18,539 nt of DNA from NCBI GenBank assembly GCA_904501665.1, contig CAJGBT010000017.1, positions 1-18,539 of the forward strand, in the 5' to 3' direction. The notes beneath the pieces were generated by a model. That model did not search any database, had not been told where the DNA came from, and saw only the letters and a list, made by a program, of their open reading frames with translations. Shown here piece by piece: positions 1-9,100 of this stretch (positions within the stretch are counted from its first letter, which is position 1; the number at the start of each line of letters is the position of its first letter). Source of the DNA: an uncultured Bacilli bacterium (GTDB lineage: Bacteria; Bacillota_I; Bacilli_A; Mycoplasmatales; Mycoplasmoidaceae). The position numbers and the translations under genes are program-made.

Positions 1-2
1 AC

Positions 3-137
3 CATGAGGTACAACTAAATATGACAAATTATGTTGAATTTCACAATAATAAAAGATTAACCAAAATAGATGGTAAATGATTTACACCTACTGAATATGA
101 AAAAAATTTATATAATGAAAGTGGGCAATTTATTTAA
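3..137 (+). CDS. C-terminal fragment of a possible DDE transposase (5' end outside window)
   Basis: An open frame enters from the left edge and ends at TAA 135-137, giving the last 44 residues of a protein. One in-frame TGA (Trp) lies in it. The tail carries an HNNKR stretch followed about ten residues later by FTPTEYE. That layout resembles the end of IS3/IS481-type integrase cores, where a YN..R stretch is followed by a TP motif. No catalytic residue is visible, since the DDE core would lie to the left. The family call rests only on this short tail, and an unrelated protein is possible. It is separated from the next gene by about 100 bases holding a weak hairpin. Confidence 0.4.
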
Positions 138-184
138 AACCGTCTATTTAATAAATGAGTGAAACTACATATTATGTGTTTTTG

Positions 185-220
185 TCAAAAACTAAAAAGT
201 TATTATTCACTTTTTTTTGA
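185..220 (+). terminator. possible AT-rich hairpin terminator
   Basis: AAAAAGT and ACTTTTT arms flank an 8-base loop. The outer part can extend with TCAAAA against TTTTGA around a bulge, and a run of eight T follows the 3' arm. It sits after the gene fragment ending at 137 and before the gene starting at 241. The stem is almost all A-T pairs, so it is weak. Mollicutes lack Rho as far as is generally known, so a hairpin of this type would be the expected terminator. Confidence 0.3.
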
Positions 221-240
221 TATCATTTAAAATAATTGAT

Positions 241-903
241 ATGAATAATATTAAGTTTGAAAAAAGAGTTGATAAATGACAAAATTATCGTTCTCAAATT
301 GAAGCAGATTCAACTAAAGAATGATTAAATGATAAAAATATTAAATCTATTATTAATGCTGTTAATAGCATTGATAAAAACATCTTAAAAGATATTGATG
401 AGGAAAAAATTGAATTAGTTGAAGTTTCATTGATTAATGGATCTAATGAAAAAGTTCAAAATACTTATCAATCACTAAAGTTTAATATTCCTTCTTTTAA
501 TCAAGATTATTTGCAAAATATTGAAGATGAATATAAAAACATTCAAGCTATTAAAAATAGCAATTATATTCTAGATGCTAATGATACAATTTTAATTGAT
601 AATTTACCTATCTATAAAGAATTTCAAAACAATGATATTCATAATATCGATAGTTATTTTGTTTCATTAGGAAATGAGATTCAATTTTTCCCAAAAGTGG
701 CTAAAGAAAAAACAATTAAGATTGACGAAACAATTGAACGTACTAGATCAAAACAAAATTTAAAAAAAATTGAGAAGAAATCATTTAAAGACTCCTTTAA
801 CTTTAAATGAGTTTTTATGACTTCTTTTACATTGATTGCTATTTTTTTTATCTTAGTAATTTTAGTTGTGGTATTAATGTTAGTATTGAAAGGAAATTTT
901 TAA
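241..903 (+). CDS. C-terminally membrane-anchored protein of unknown function
   Basis: This 220-residue protein needs TGA read as Trp at several sites; one falls at residue 190, just before the membrane segment. Residues 1-185 are hydrophilic, rich in Asn, Lys, Ile and Asp, with no signal peptide. Residues about 191-216 form a single hydrophobic helix followed by KGNF, so it looks like a tail-anchored protein with its bulk in the cytoplasm. I do not recognise a family. The ATG at 241 is the first in the frame; no clear Shine-Dalgarno precedes it. The stop at 901-903 is one base from the cmk start, so it is probably co-transcribed with cmk and def. It may help membrane or division functions, but nothing in the sequence shows that. 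Confidence 0.75.
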
Positions 904-904
904 G

Positions 905-1597
905 ATGCAATTATATGTGATTGCAATTGACGGTCCTGCAGGTAGTGGCAAATCATCACTAGCAAAAGAACTTGCTAGACAATTAAACTTTGATTATGTC
1001 AATTCTGGTTTATTTTATCGCGCAATTGCTTATTTTATTCATACAAAAAATTTAGACTATTCTAATCCTAATTCATATTCACTAAATTGGTTAGAAGATA
1101 ATATTAATTTAAAATGAGATGGAGAAACAATTATTTTAAATAATGAAAAACTAGATCTTAACGTTTTACAAAGTTCAACTATTGCCCAAATTGCTAGTAC
1201 AATTGCAACCTTTGTGTCAATAAGAGAGTTTATTAATAAAAATATTCAAGAATTAGCTTTATTAAGATCAATTATTGTTGATGGACGAGATATTGGGGCA
1301 ACAGTTTTACCTAATGCTAATGTCAAAATCTTTTTAGATGCTGATATTAAAACTAGAGCCATTAGAAGAATCAAGCAACTAAGAGAAAAAAATAATAAAG
1401 AAAATATAACACTTGATATGATGGTAAATGATATTATAGTCAGAGATAACCGTGATTATACAAGAGAGATAGCTCCTCTAACAAAAGCACAAGATGCATT
1501 TTTGCTTGATAACTCTAATATGACTTTTGAACAAACTATTGAAGCTGCTAAGAGAATATTTATAGGAAAAGTAATTGATGATGATTGACGAAAGTAA
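905..1597 (+). CDS. cmk: cytidylate kinase
   Basis: Cytoplasmic enzyme of 230 residues that phosphorylates CMP and dCMP to the diphosphates with ATP, feeding CTP and dCTP synthesis. The Walker A loop GPAGSGKSS is at residues 10-18. DGRDIG at 126-131 and the RDNRDYTREIAPL stretch at 180-192 are the classical CMP kinase signatures for nucleotide binding and the lid. Two TGA codons (near 1115 and at 1586-1588) must be read as Trp. A good ribosome site, AAAGGAAA at about 887-894, supports the ATG at 905, which lies one base after the preceding stop. The last 20 bases overlap the start of def, so translation of the two is probably coupled. Length is usual for the family. Confidence 0.96.
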
Positions 1598-2171
1598 TTT
1601 TAATGTTAATTCTTTAAAAAAAATCACACCTAGAAAAGAATGAATCTTTCAAGATGGTCACGAAGTTTTAAGAAAAAAATCTAGCCCTGTTTCCAACATT
1701 AGTGAACAAGAAATTGACGCTATCAATAAAATGATTTCTTATATTGATGCTTGCTATGAGGATAAGCATTATCAATTTGATATTCGGCCTGGGATTGCTA
1801 TTGCTGCCCCCCAAGTTGGATTAAATAAAAGAATGATATATTTGCATTTTAATGATGAGCAAGATATTGAGCAAAAATATTTTTTAATTAATCCTGAAAT
1901 TATTGCTTTTAGTGAAATTAATTCTTATATTAAAGGTGGAGAAGGTTGTTTATCAGTAGCTAAAGATGTTAAAGGAATTGTTCCAAGAAAATATAAAGTC
2001 ATTGTTAAAGGTTTTAGTTTACTTGATAACAAAGAAATTCAAATTGAAGCAAGAGATTTATTAGCAATTTGCTTACAACATGAAATTGATCATTTAGATG
2101 GTATTTTATATCATGATCGTATTGATAAAAACAAACCTAATTATACTGAAAAGAATTGAGTAAAAATTTAA
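1578..2171 (+). CDS. def: peptide deformylase
   Basis: Metalloenzyme that removes the formyl group from the initiator Met of new proteins. All three conserved motifs are present: GIAIAAPQ (the GxGxAAPQ motif, with Gly to Ala/Ile changes; residues about 72-79), EGCLS (about 122-126, whose Cys binds the metal) and HEIDH (168-172, metal-binding His residues and catalytic Glu). The insertion before the first motif is typical of type 2 (Gram-positive/mollicute) deformylases. The gene overlaps the end of cmk. Two adjacent in-frame ATGs (1578 and 1581) are possible starts; AGGAAAA at about 1564-1570 is better placed for 1578. TGA at 2157-2159 is read as Trp, and the true stop TAA 2169-2171 overlaps the stop of the convergent pfkA by four bases. 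Product is 197 residues. Confidence 0.95.
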
Positions 2172-3145
2172 TCTTTATTAATAAAATCTAAAACCTTATT
2201 GATTTCTTGTTTGTTATCATAATGACTAAATTCATTTGTTAGTAAATTTGTAGCTAACATTTTTTTACCATCAATACCAATAGCCACATTAAAGTTCTTA
2301 TTATTAATACATTCAATTGCAAACATTCCCATTCTTGCAGCATTATATTTTTCAATCCCTGTTGGTGTTGCTCCTCTTTGAATAAATCCCATTATGTGTA
2401 ATTTAGTATTGATTCCTGTTGTTTTTTCAATAAAAGTAGTCATCTCATGTAACTCATTATAACTATATAAATTCTCTGTTATTAATACTAAAATTTCTTG
2501 ATGGTATAATTCACGTTTCTTTTTTATTATCTTTGCTAACTCATTTTTATCTAATTTATTTTGTGGCGTAATAACATAATCAATGTTATTAGCTAATGCA
2601 GTGGTTGTTGTTAAAGTGCTACACTTTCGTCCCATTAATTCTATTAAATAAATTTTACGATCAGATTTAGCAGTTGTTCTTAATAAATCTATATTTTTTG
2701 AAATTATATTAATAGCTGAATCAAAACCAATTGAATACTCAGTATAATTAATATCATTATCAATAGTACAAGGAAGGCAAATTACATTAACTCCATTTTG
2801 AGCTAATAGCTTAGCACCCATATAACTACCATTACCACCTAAAACTATTAAACAATTAATTGCTCTTGACTTTAAATTATTAATTGCCTTTTGGAAATTT
2901 TTTGGTTGATCAAATTCTTTAAATCGACTACATAATATTAAAGAACCAGCTTGGTTAATAGATTTATTTATTTTTTTTAAATTTGCTAGTCTAATATCAT
3001 TTTCACATAATCCAATAAATCCATTAATAACTACATATGATTCAATGTTAAAATTTCTAGCATAATTTACAATAGTTGCAATAGCTTTATTCATTCCTGG
3101 TGCATCACCACCTGAAGTTAGAATAGCAATTTTATATTTTGTCAT
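2168..3145 (-). CDS. pfkA: 6-phosphofructokinase, divergent active site
   Basis: 325-residue phosphofructokinase (ATP plus fructose 6-phosphate to fructose 1,6-bisphosphate in glycolysis). The fold markers are clear: TSGGDAPGMN at 10-19, SRFKEF at 73-78, TIDND at 127-131 with the catalytic Asp129, MGRKC at 171-175 and GFIQRGATP at 253-261. Several key positions differ from the classical enzyme. The metal-binding Asp of GGDGS is Asn105, the Gly before TIDND is Cys126, the sugar-phosphate Arg equivalent to E. coli R243 is Lys248, and the His of GHIQRGG is Phe254. Gly106 is kept, which argues against a PPi-dependent type. It follows tkt with a 14-base overlap; AAAGGAAA upstream of ATG 3145 is the ribosome site. 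It could be a low-activity or regulatory paralogue. Confidence 0.88.
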   Translation of the reverse strand: MTKYKIAILTSGGDAPGMNKAIATIVNYARNFNIESYVVINGFIGLCENDIRLANLKKINKSINQAGSLILCSRFKEFDQPKNFQKAINNLKSRAINCLIVLGGNGSYMGAKLLAQNGVNVICLPCTIDNDINYTEYSIGFDSAINIISKNIDLLRTTAKSDRKIYLIELMGRKCSTLTTTTALANNIDYVITPQNKLDKNELAKIIKKKRELYHQEILVLITENLYSYNELHEMTTFIEKTTGINTKLHIMGFIQRGATPTGIEKYNAARMGMFAIECINNKNFNVAIGIDGKKMLATNLLTNEFSHYDNKQEINKVLDFINKD

Positions 3146-5099
3146 TATTAATCATTTCCTTTATTTTTATTAAAATGTTTTCACAATTAAAACCTAATTT
3201 TTGATAAACATTAATACCATTATCACTAAAACCAAATTTACTTGCTTTAATGACTAATATTTTTTTACAAAAATCATTTAATTCATATCAATAATTATCA
3301 TTAGAAGCTTCAATTGAAACTATTCCAATATTAGCTTTAACAATTTCTTGGATATATGTTTTAGACTGCTTTAAAAATCTTTTTAAACATGGACAAGAAA
3401 TAATTTTAGCATTTATATTTCATTGCATCTTTAATGCTTTTGCCACTTCATTAGCAAGTTCAACTTCACTACCATTGGCAATCAAAGCAATATCAGGGTC
3501 TTGGCAATTTTTCAATATATATGCACCTTTAAAAGCTTTTTCAACATTAGTTTCACTTCATGATTTAGTTGCTTGTCTAGTTAAGATTAAACAATTAGTA
3601 TTATTTTTTTCATCCAATGAATTTATTATAGCTGCCATTGTTTCCTTTTCATCACATGGTCTTCATACATTGACATTTTCAATTGCTCTTAACATCGGAA
3701 TTTGATCATATGGTTGATGACTAGGTCCATCATTACCAACTAAATAGCTATCATGAGTAAAGATAAGATTAGAAGAAAGTTTAGACATTGCTCCTATTCT
3801 AATAGCTGGTTTCATATAATCACTAAATGCTAAAAAAGTTCCAGCATAACATTTTAATCCACCATGTAGTAAAATACCATTTAAAATACCACCCATAGCA
3901 AATTCTCTTACACCAGTTAAAATGTATCCAGAATTAGGATTTTCATTAAAACTACCATTGTTTGTAATTTTACAATTGGTAGTGGAAGCTAAATCAGCTG
4001 ATAATGTAATAATATCCTTACAATCTTTTAATTGGTTAAAAAAAGTTTTTAAATAAGCTTTTGTAGAATCATTAATTTTAGTAATTTCATCAATGTCTAA
4101 TCAAGAGGCAAAGTTTTTAAAATTACCATTCATATTATTTAAGAATTCAAATAATTCATCACTATTTTTCTTTTTATAAAAGTAAACAAGTTGCTTTCAT
4201 TCCTCGTATTTTTTATTCCCTTTATTAAAAACACTATTTTGATAGTAATCATAAATTTCTTCATCAAATTGAAAATCATTCATTTCCATTTGAAAATAAG
4301 CTTCTAGTGATTTTATTTCATTATTATCAATTGTTAATGAATGGGCAAAATTAGTAGCTTGTTTAGTTGTTCCTTCACCAATAATAGTTTTGATTTCTAT
4401 AAAAGTGGGTTTATTATTATTTTTTGCCCTTAAAATACTTTCATTAATTTCTTCAACATCATTTTTACAACATAAATAAATTCAACCTTGAGATTCAACC
4501 CTTTGTTTTAAATTTTCAATATTAACATCACTAACCTGAGAATCTAATTGATAATCATTAGAATCATGTAAAATAATTAATTTATTTAATTGTAATTTTC
4601 CAGCCAAACTCATGGCTTCATAGCTAATACCTTCTTGTAAATCACCATCACCAACTAAACAATATGTATAATGATTGATTAGTCCTTTTAGATTTTTTCA
4701 ACGATTTCGCAAATATTTTTCAGCAATTGCCATTCCAACTGCATTAGCAACCCCTTGACCTAATGGTCCGGTACTAGCATCAATAAAATTATTCGGTTCA
4801 AATTCAGGATGTCCTGGAACCCTAGGATTTTTATGCCTAAATTGTTTAACATCATTTAATGATAGGACTCCACTAAAATGCAAAATGGCATATAATAATG
4901 CACTACCATGACCAGCGCTTAAAACAAAACGATCACGATTAAATCATTTAGGATGCTTGTCACAAATGTTTAAATGGTATTTAAATAATGAATGAATAAT
5001 TGGTGCTGAACTAATTGCCATTCCAATGTGTCCACTTTTAGCCTCTTTAATCATTTGTGCACTTAAAGAAATTAATGATTTTGTAAATTTATCATACAT
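3132..5099 (-). CDS. tkt: transketolase
   Basis: Thiamine-diphosphate enzyme of 655 residues that moves two-carbon units between sugar phosphates, linking the pentose phosphate pathway with glycolysis. Family motifs in order: SAGHGSALLY (catalytic-site His64), TGPLGQGVANAVGMA, the ThDP/Mg motif starting GDGDLQEG at 150-157 and closing near DSN, VREFAMGGI, and HDSYLVGNDGPSHQP, the pyrimidine-domain signature. Many TGA codons are Trp, so a standard-code reading breaks this gene into pieces. The ATG at 5099 is preceded by AGGTG and follows a hairpin terminator. The 3' end overlaps pfkA by 14 bases, so the two sugar-phosphate enzymes are probably translated from one message. Length matches the family. 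Confidence 0.95.
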
Positions 5100-5126
5100 A
5101 AAAACACCTGCTATTTATTTTTATAT

Positions 5127-5160
5127 AATAAAAATTATCCAACTTTGGATAATTTTTATT
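5127..5160 (-). terminator. strong hairpin terminator after the proline-rich gene
   Basis: A perfect 14-base inverted repeat (5127-5140 against 5147-5160) with a 6-base loop lies 24 bases after the stop at 5185. Its arms end in CC/GG next to the loop, and the minus-strand 3' arm runs into a T-rich stretch. It is the best hairpin in the window and separates the proline-rich gene from tkt, which must have its own promoter overlapping or just after it. Confidence 0.75.
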
Positions 5161-5184
5161 ATTTTTTATTATATTTAAATTTTA

Positions 5185-5970
5185 TTATCTATTCTTCATC
5201 AAGAAACTTCTAAATGCTTGTGCAGTATCTTTTAAGAAAGGAAGGAATGTTATAACATCATCATTAATAACTTCTTTTTCTGGATAATATACAACACCTT
5301 TTAAGAAATCAACAAAGCGAATAGCTGTTGCATATAACAATTCTCTTTCACCATCTGGTAAATCTTTGGTATTAACAAGGGCAAAAATTAAAGTTTTCTT
5401 AATCCGAGAGATTAAAGATTTTTCATCAACAATACTTGGAGATTTAAGTAAACTATCTAAGAAGTCATAAGATAATTCTCTACAAAATTGATCATAAGAT
5501 ATTTTACCGTTATTATGAATTGATTTTGGTGCAGAATAACCTTTTTTACTAGATAAAATACCATCTAAATTAGTTGAGTCACTATTCATTGAAAAAGATG
5601 AAGCTTCCATAGTAGTGTTATATGGCATAGGTCTTGCAACACCTGGAGTTGTCCCTTGTGGAGAGAACATTGAACCTGGTGCTGACATTGGTGGTTTTGC
5701 AACGCTTGGCGCTCCAAAAGTAGGAGTAGGACCATTCATAGGTCTTGGTGCTCCTGGAGGTGGCGGCATTGAACCTGGTGCTACTGGTGGTTTTACAACA
5801 CTTGGCGCTCCAAAAGTAGGAGTAGGACCATTCATAGGTCTTGGTGCTCCTGGAGGTGGAGGCATTGAACCTGGTGCTACTGGTGGTTTTGGTGCAGAAG
5901 GTTTAACCATTGTTGCATTACTATTTGTTTTTACTTCTTCGTTTTTATCTTTTTTACTAAATCATGCCAT
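5185..5970 (-). CDS. proline-rich repeat protein, possible cytoskeletal or adhesion-related protein
   Basis: A 261-residue protein with no signal peptide or membrane helix. Residues 1-20 (start MAWFSKKDKNEE) are charged. Residues 27-58 and 59-90 are two nearly identical 32-residue units containing PPPPGAPRPMNGPTPTFGAP, and a decayed third unit covers about 91-119. Residues about 135-241 form a different, probably helical domain with no motif I recognise. Pro/Gly-rich repeats with APRP runs are known in attachment-organelle proteins of M. pneumoniae relatives (P30, P65), but the order and domain here differ, so a cytoskeletal role is inference from composition. The start is at ATG 5970, preceded by AGGAGT and seven A; the TGA third codon is Trp. 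It is a single-gene unit with its own promoter and terminator. The repeat is a GC-richer patch in an AT-rich setting. Confidence 0.8.
5705..5896 (-). repeat. 96-bp tandem repeat, two copies, in frame
   Basis: Copies run 5705-5800 and 5801-5896, each 32 codons. Positions 5705-5794 and 5801-5890 differ at only one base (GGCGGC against GGAGGC), then diverge. The frame is kept, so copy number changes would lengthen or shorten the protein without breaking it. A third, worn copy is readable only at protein level. The near identity points to recent duplication or ongoing homogenisation. Confidence 0.9.
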
Positions 5971-6018
5971 TTTTTTTACTCCTAAAATTAAAGTAATTTA
6001 CATTATTTTGCTTTTATT

Positions 6019-6047
6019 ATTATAACTTTTGATTCATATTTTTGCAA
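6019..6047 (-). promoter_or_regulatory. promoter of the proline-rich gene
   Basis: On the minus strand a TATAAT (6019-6024) follows TTGCAA (6042-6047) with a 17-base spacer. The -10 is perfect and the -35 matches four of six positions of TTGACA. It lies about 49 bases before the start at 5970. Confidence 0.6.
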
Positions 6048-6111
6048 TATTATTAATGAAAATACAGCTTTTAAAGAATCAAGATAGCATATTAATATTT
6101 ACATTATATAT

Positions 6112-6117
6112 TATAAT
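6112..6117 (+). promoter_or_regulatory. candidate -10 box of the giant surface-protein gene
   Basis: A TATAAT at 6112-6117 lies 31 bases before the ATG at 6149. No convincing -35 is found 16-18 bases upstream, and the surroundings are TA-rich, so chance matches are likely. Position relative to the start is the main support. Confidence 0.35.
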
Positions 6118-6148
6118 ATATATATTAACTATAAGCTTTTGGATAATT

Positions 6149-9100
6149 ATGAATTTTAAAAAAATTAGAAAAATTTTTAATAAGAAAATAAATATTGTAC
6201 TAACAACATTAGGGTTTTCAATGCTTTTTGCTTCATCTATTGCATTGGTTTCATTAACAACTAAACCAAATACTGTTAATACTGAATCTAGTTTATCATC
6301 AGATAATAAATTGCTAGCAAGGAGTAATAATCAGGCAACTCAAGTTCCAAGCAAATACACACTTTTTGGACCAGATAAATTTTTTAATGATTCAGTTAAT
6401 GGAAATTTTAATTATGATCAAATTTATGCATCACAACATTTTGGTAATGCATGATTGGGGATTGATCAAAATAATGAAGAACATCAAGACGGTCTTCAAT
6501 ATACACTTACTGATAATAATACTAGTGAAGATACAATTACATTAGGCATTAAGAAGCTAGTTATTAGTGCAATCAATAACTTACCAAGCAATAATAGTGA
6601 TAATCATGAAATTGAATATGAAAATAGTGATAATTATTTAAAAATTAACAAGTATTATGTAGATAATTATTCTGGCAAAATCGTAGTTAACATTACTTTA
6701 AATATATATAATAATGAATCTGGTTTATTAGTTGATTGTGTAAAAAATGTTAATAATTTACCAAAAACTCAAGATATTGTACTTGATGGTTTTAAAAAAG
6801 CAAGTGCTACTACTATTTCTAATATAAGTAATATAGAAAAAATAAATAATACACCAATAACATCTGAAAATATTGTTGAGTTTGCAAAACCAGAAAATTT
6901 TGATGCTTTAAAAGAAGCATATATTAATCAAGGCGGAATTACCAATGCCATTGCAATTGATTCTGCATTTGATCAATCTCAACAAAATTTTAAAACTAAA
7001 CTTTATAACCCTGATAATATAAATGTTATTGCCTTTCCAGGCATTAAGCAATTAAGAACTAAAATTGGTGTAACTAATTTTTTCAAAGATTCTTATGTTG
7101 ATACTAAAACATTTAAAATTTATGATGCTCCATCTCCGACAGAATACCGTGAAAAGATAGGTTCCTTTATTTTTGGTGAAAACAAAAATTTAATACAAGA
7201 AAAATCATTTGTTGCTAATTATAAAATACCAAATGATAAACCAACTACTTTTATTAATGAAGGTACCTTTGATGCACCACCAAGTTTACGTAATAAGACA
7301 GCATCTTCAATAACAGATTATGATTTAAATCAAATTAAAAATACAATTGATAAGGATAAATTAATTCACAATCCTGTTTATAAATTTGATTTTGATAATG
7401 GAACACGTCAAATTATCACTGATTGAGAAATAGTGACAAAACCAGAAGAAATTAAGGATCAAAAATTAGCTAATGATATTACAGGTAAACTAACTTTACA
7501 AGTTAGGTTAGTTGATAAATATTATTATTTAGGTGAATTACAAGATAGTAGCAAAAATACAAATCTTAAAGGTTTGAATCGGTTATACACCATTACTATT
7601 CAACAATTTTATAAAAGTCAACCCACATCTATTATTCCAGACATTGATCTTTCAAAAATTAACAATGAAGACATTTCTTCAAAAAAAGCTTCTGATTTTA
7701 TTACTGATTTTATTAATGGTAATGAAAGCAAAAATAAAAATAATTTGATTAAATTCTTAAAACAAGCTACTGAACAAAACAATGGTTTTAGAGGAATTCC
7801 TAAGAAAGATAATGAAAGTGATTATGATGATTTCTTTAATGATACTAATTTAGAGTTTCAACTTCATACAAGAATTCAGGATGGAATAGAATATTTAGGT
7901 GTACCAAACGATTTAGAAGGAACGTTGCAATTAACTATTAAAATTAAAAAATATTATAGTCCTCTTAATGGTTATTTAATTGATGCGACAAAGGATGAAG
8001 ATAAATTAACATTATCAACAAAAATAAAAGGTTTTCAAACAGTTGATAAGGAAGATAATGCATATTTAAAAAATAATCCTAATGGTTTTTTAATACCACT
8101 AGAGTATCAAAAATATATTGCTAAAGAAACAATTGGAAGCTCTAATGATTACCAAGATAAAACATATTCTGGAACAATAACAACTCTTCAATGAAAACAA
8201 ATTATTAAAGAGTTAGTTATTGGTGGTAATACGAAAGATTTCAATCTTAATGAGAATATTCAAATCTCAACTTTAGATCAAGCTAAAAGTGATGATGATG
8301 CTCACCAAACAGACCAATACTTATCATTAAATGATAATTTATCTTCAAATATTTTAGGACAACTAAATTTACATTTTAAGATTCAAAATGTATTAGATAG
8401 TAATGATGGTATTAAGATTACAAAACTTTTTGATACTAGTGCATTATTTAAAAATTTTTATAATATTAAAGCTACAAAATTAGTAAATGAATTAACTTTA
8501 AATTTTATTAATTCAAACAACATTCCTTTTGCTTCTGATGTTATTGAACAATATAATGATGATGGATCGTTAGATAAAGAAAAACAAATTGATGAATTCA
8601 AGAAAATTTTGTTACAACAAGATGGTCTAGGAAATTTAATAAACATTAAATATTTATTTAATGATCAAAAAGGTATTCCAAAAAAAATTAATGAAGATTT
8701 GATTGAAAAAGGTGTAGCTTCTTATGAAGAATTATCAAAATCATTTGATACATATTTTGAAATTAAATCATTTGAAACTAATGAAAACTATTATCAAATT
8801 GGTAATTTTAATGTTACTCTTGGATTAAAGCTTTACTACAATGAAAATGGTGATTTAATAGATGCTACTAAAACAAATTCAAATAATCCAATCAACTATC
8901 AAACAATCACAATTAGAGGTTTTAAACCATCAGATATTACTACTAATATACCAGAAGTGCCATTGAGAAATGTAAATACTAAATATGCATCTGATTATAT
9001 TGAACCATCTGATTTAACTAGTTTAATTCTAGGTCAAATGCAATCTGATTTTGATAACCAGATACAAAATAGATTTTTCAATAACTTACCAAATAATTTT

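Noticed and set aside
430..810. A separate 126-residue gene, with further pieces between TGA codons
   Set aside because: It is the middle of the 241-903 gene. The breaks are TGA codons, read as Trp here, as shown by conserved proteins such as cmk and tkt.
2168..3145. PPi-dependent phosphofructokinase
   Set aside because: The Gly after the metal-binding position is kept and the Lys typical before TIDND is absent (Cys126), so the PPi signature is not present.
5705..5896. CRISPR-like repeats
   Set aside because: Two directly adjoining 96-bp coding copies without spacers.
5615..6025. Plus-strand Gly-rich frame across the proline-rich gene
   Set aside because: It is the antisense of the proline-rich repeat; the minus-strand frame has a ribosome site, promoter and terminator.
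6056..6148. Earlier in-frame ATG for the giant protein, adding a second hydrophobic helix
   Set aside because: No ribosome site before 6056, it would start upstream of the only -10 candidate, and the signal-like N-terminus begins at 6149. It cannot be fully excluded.
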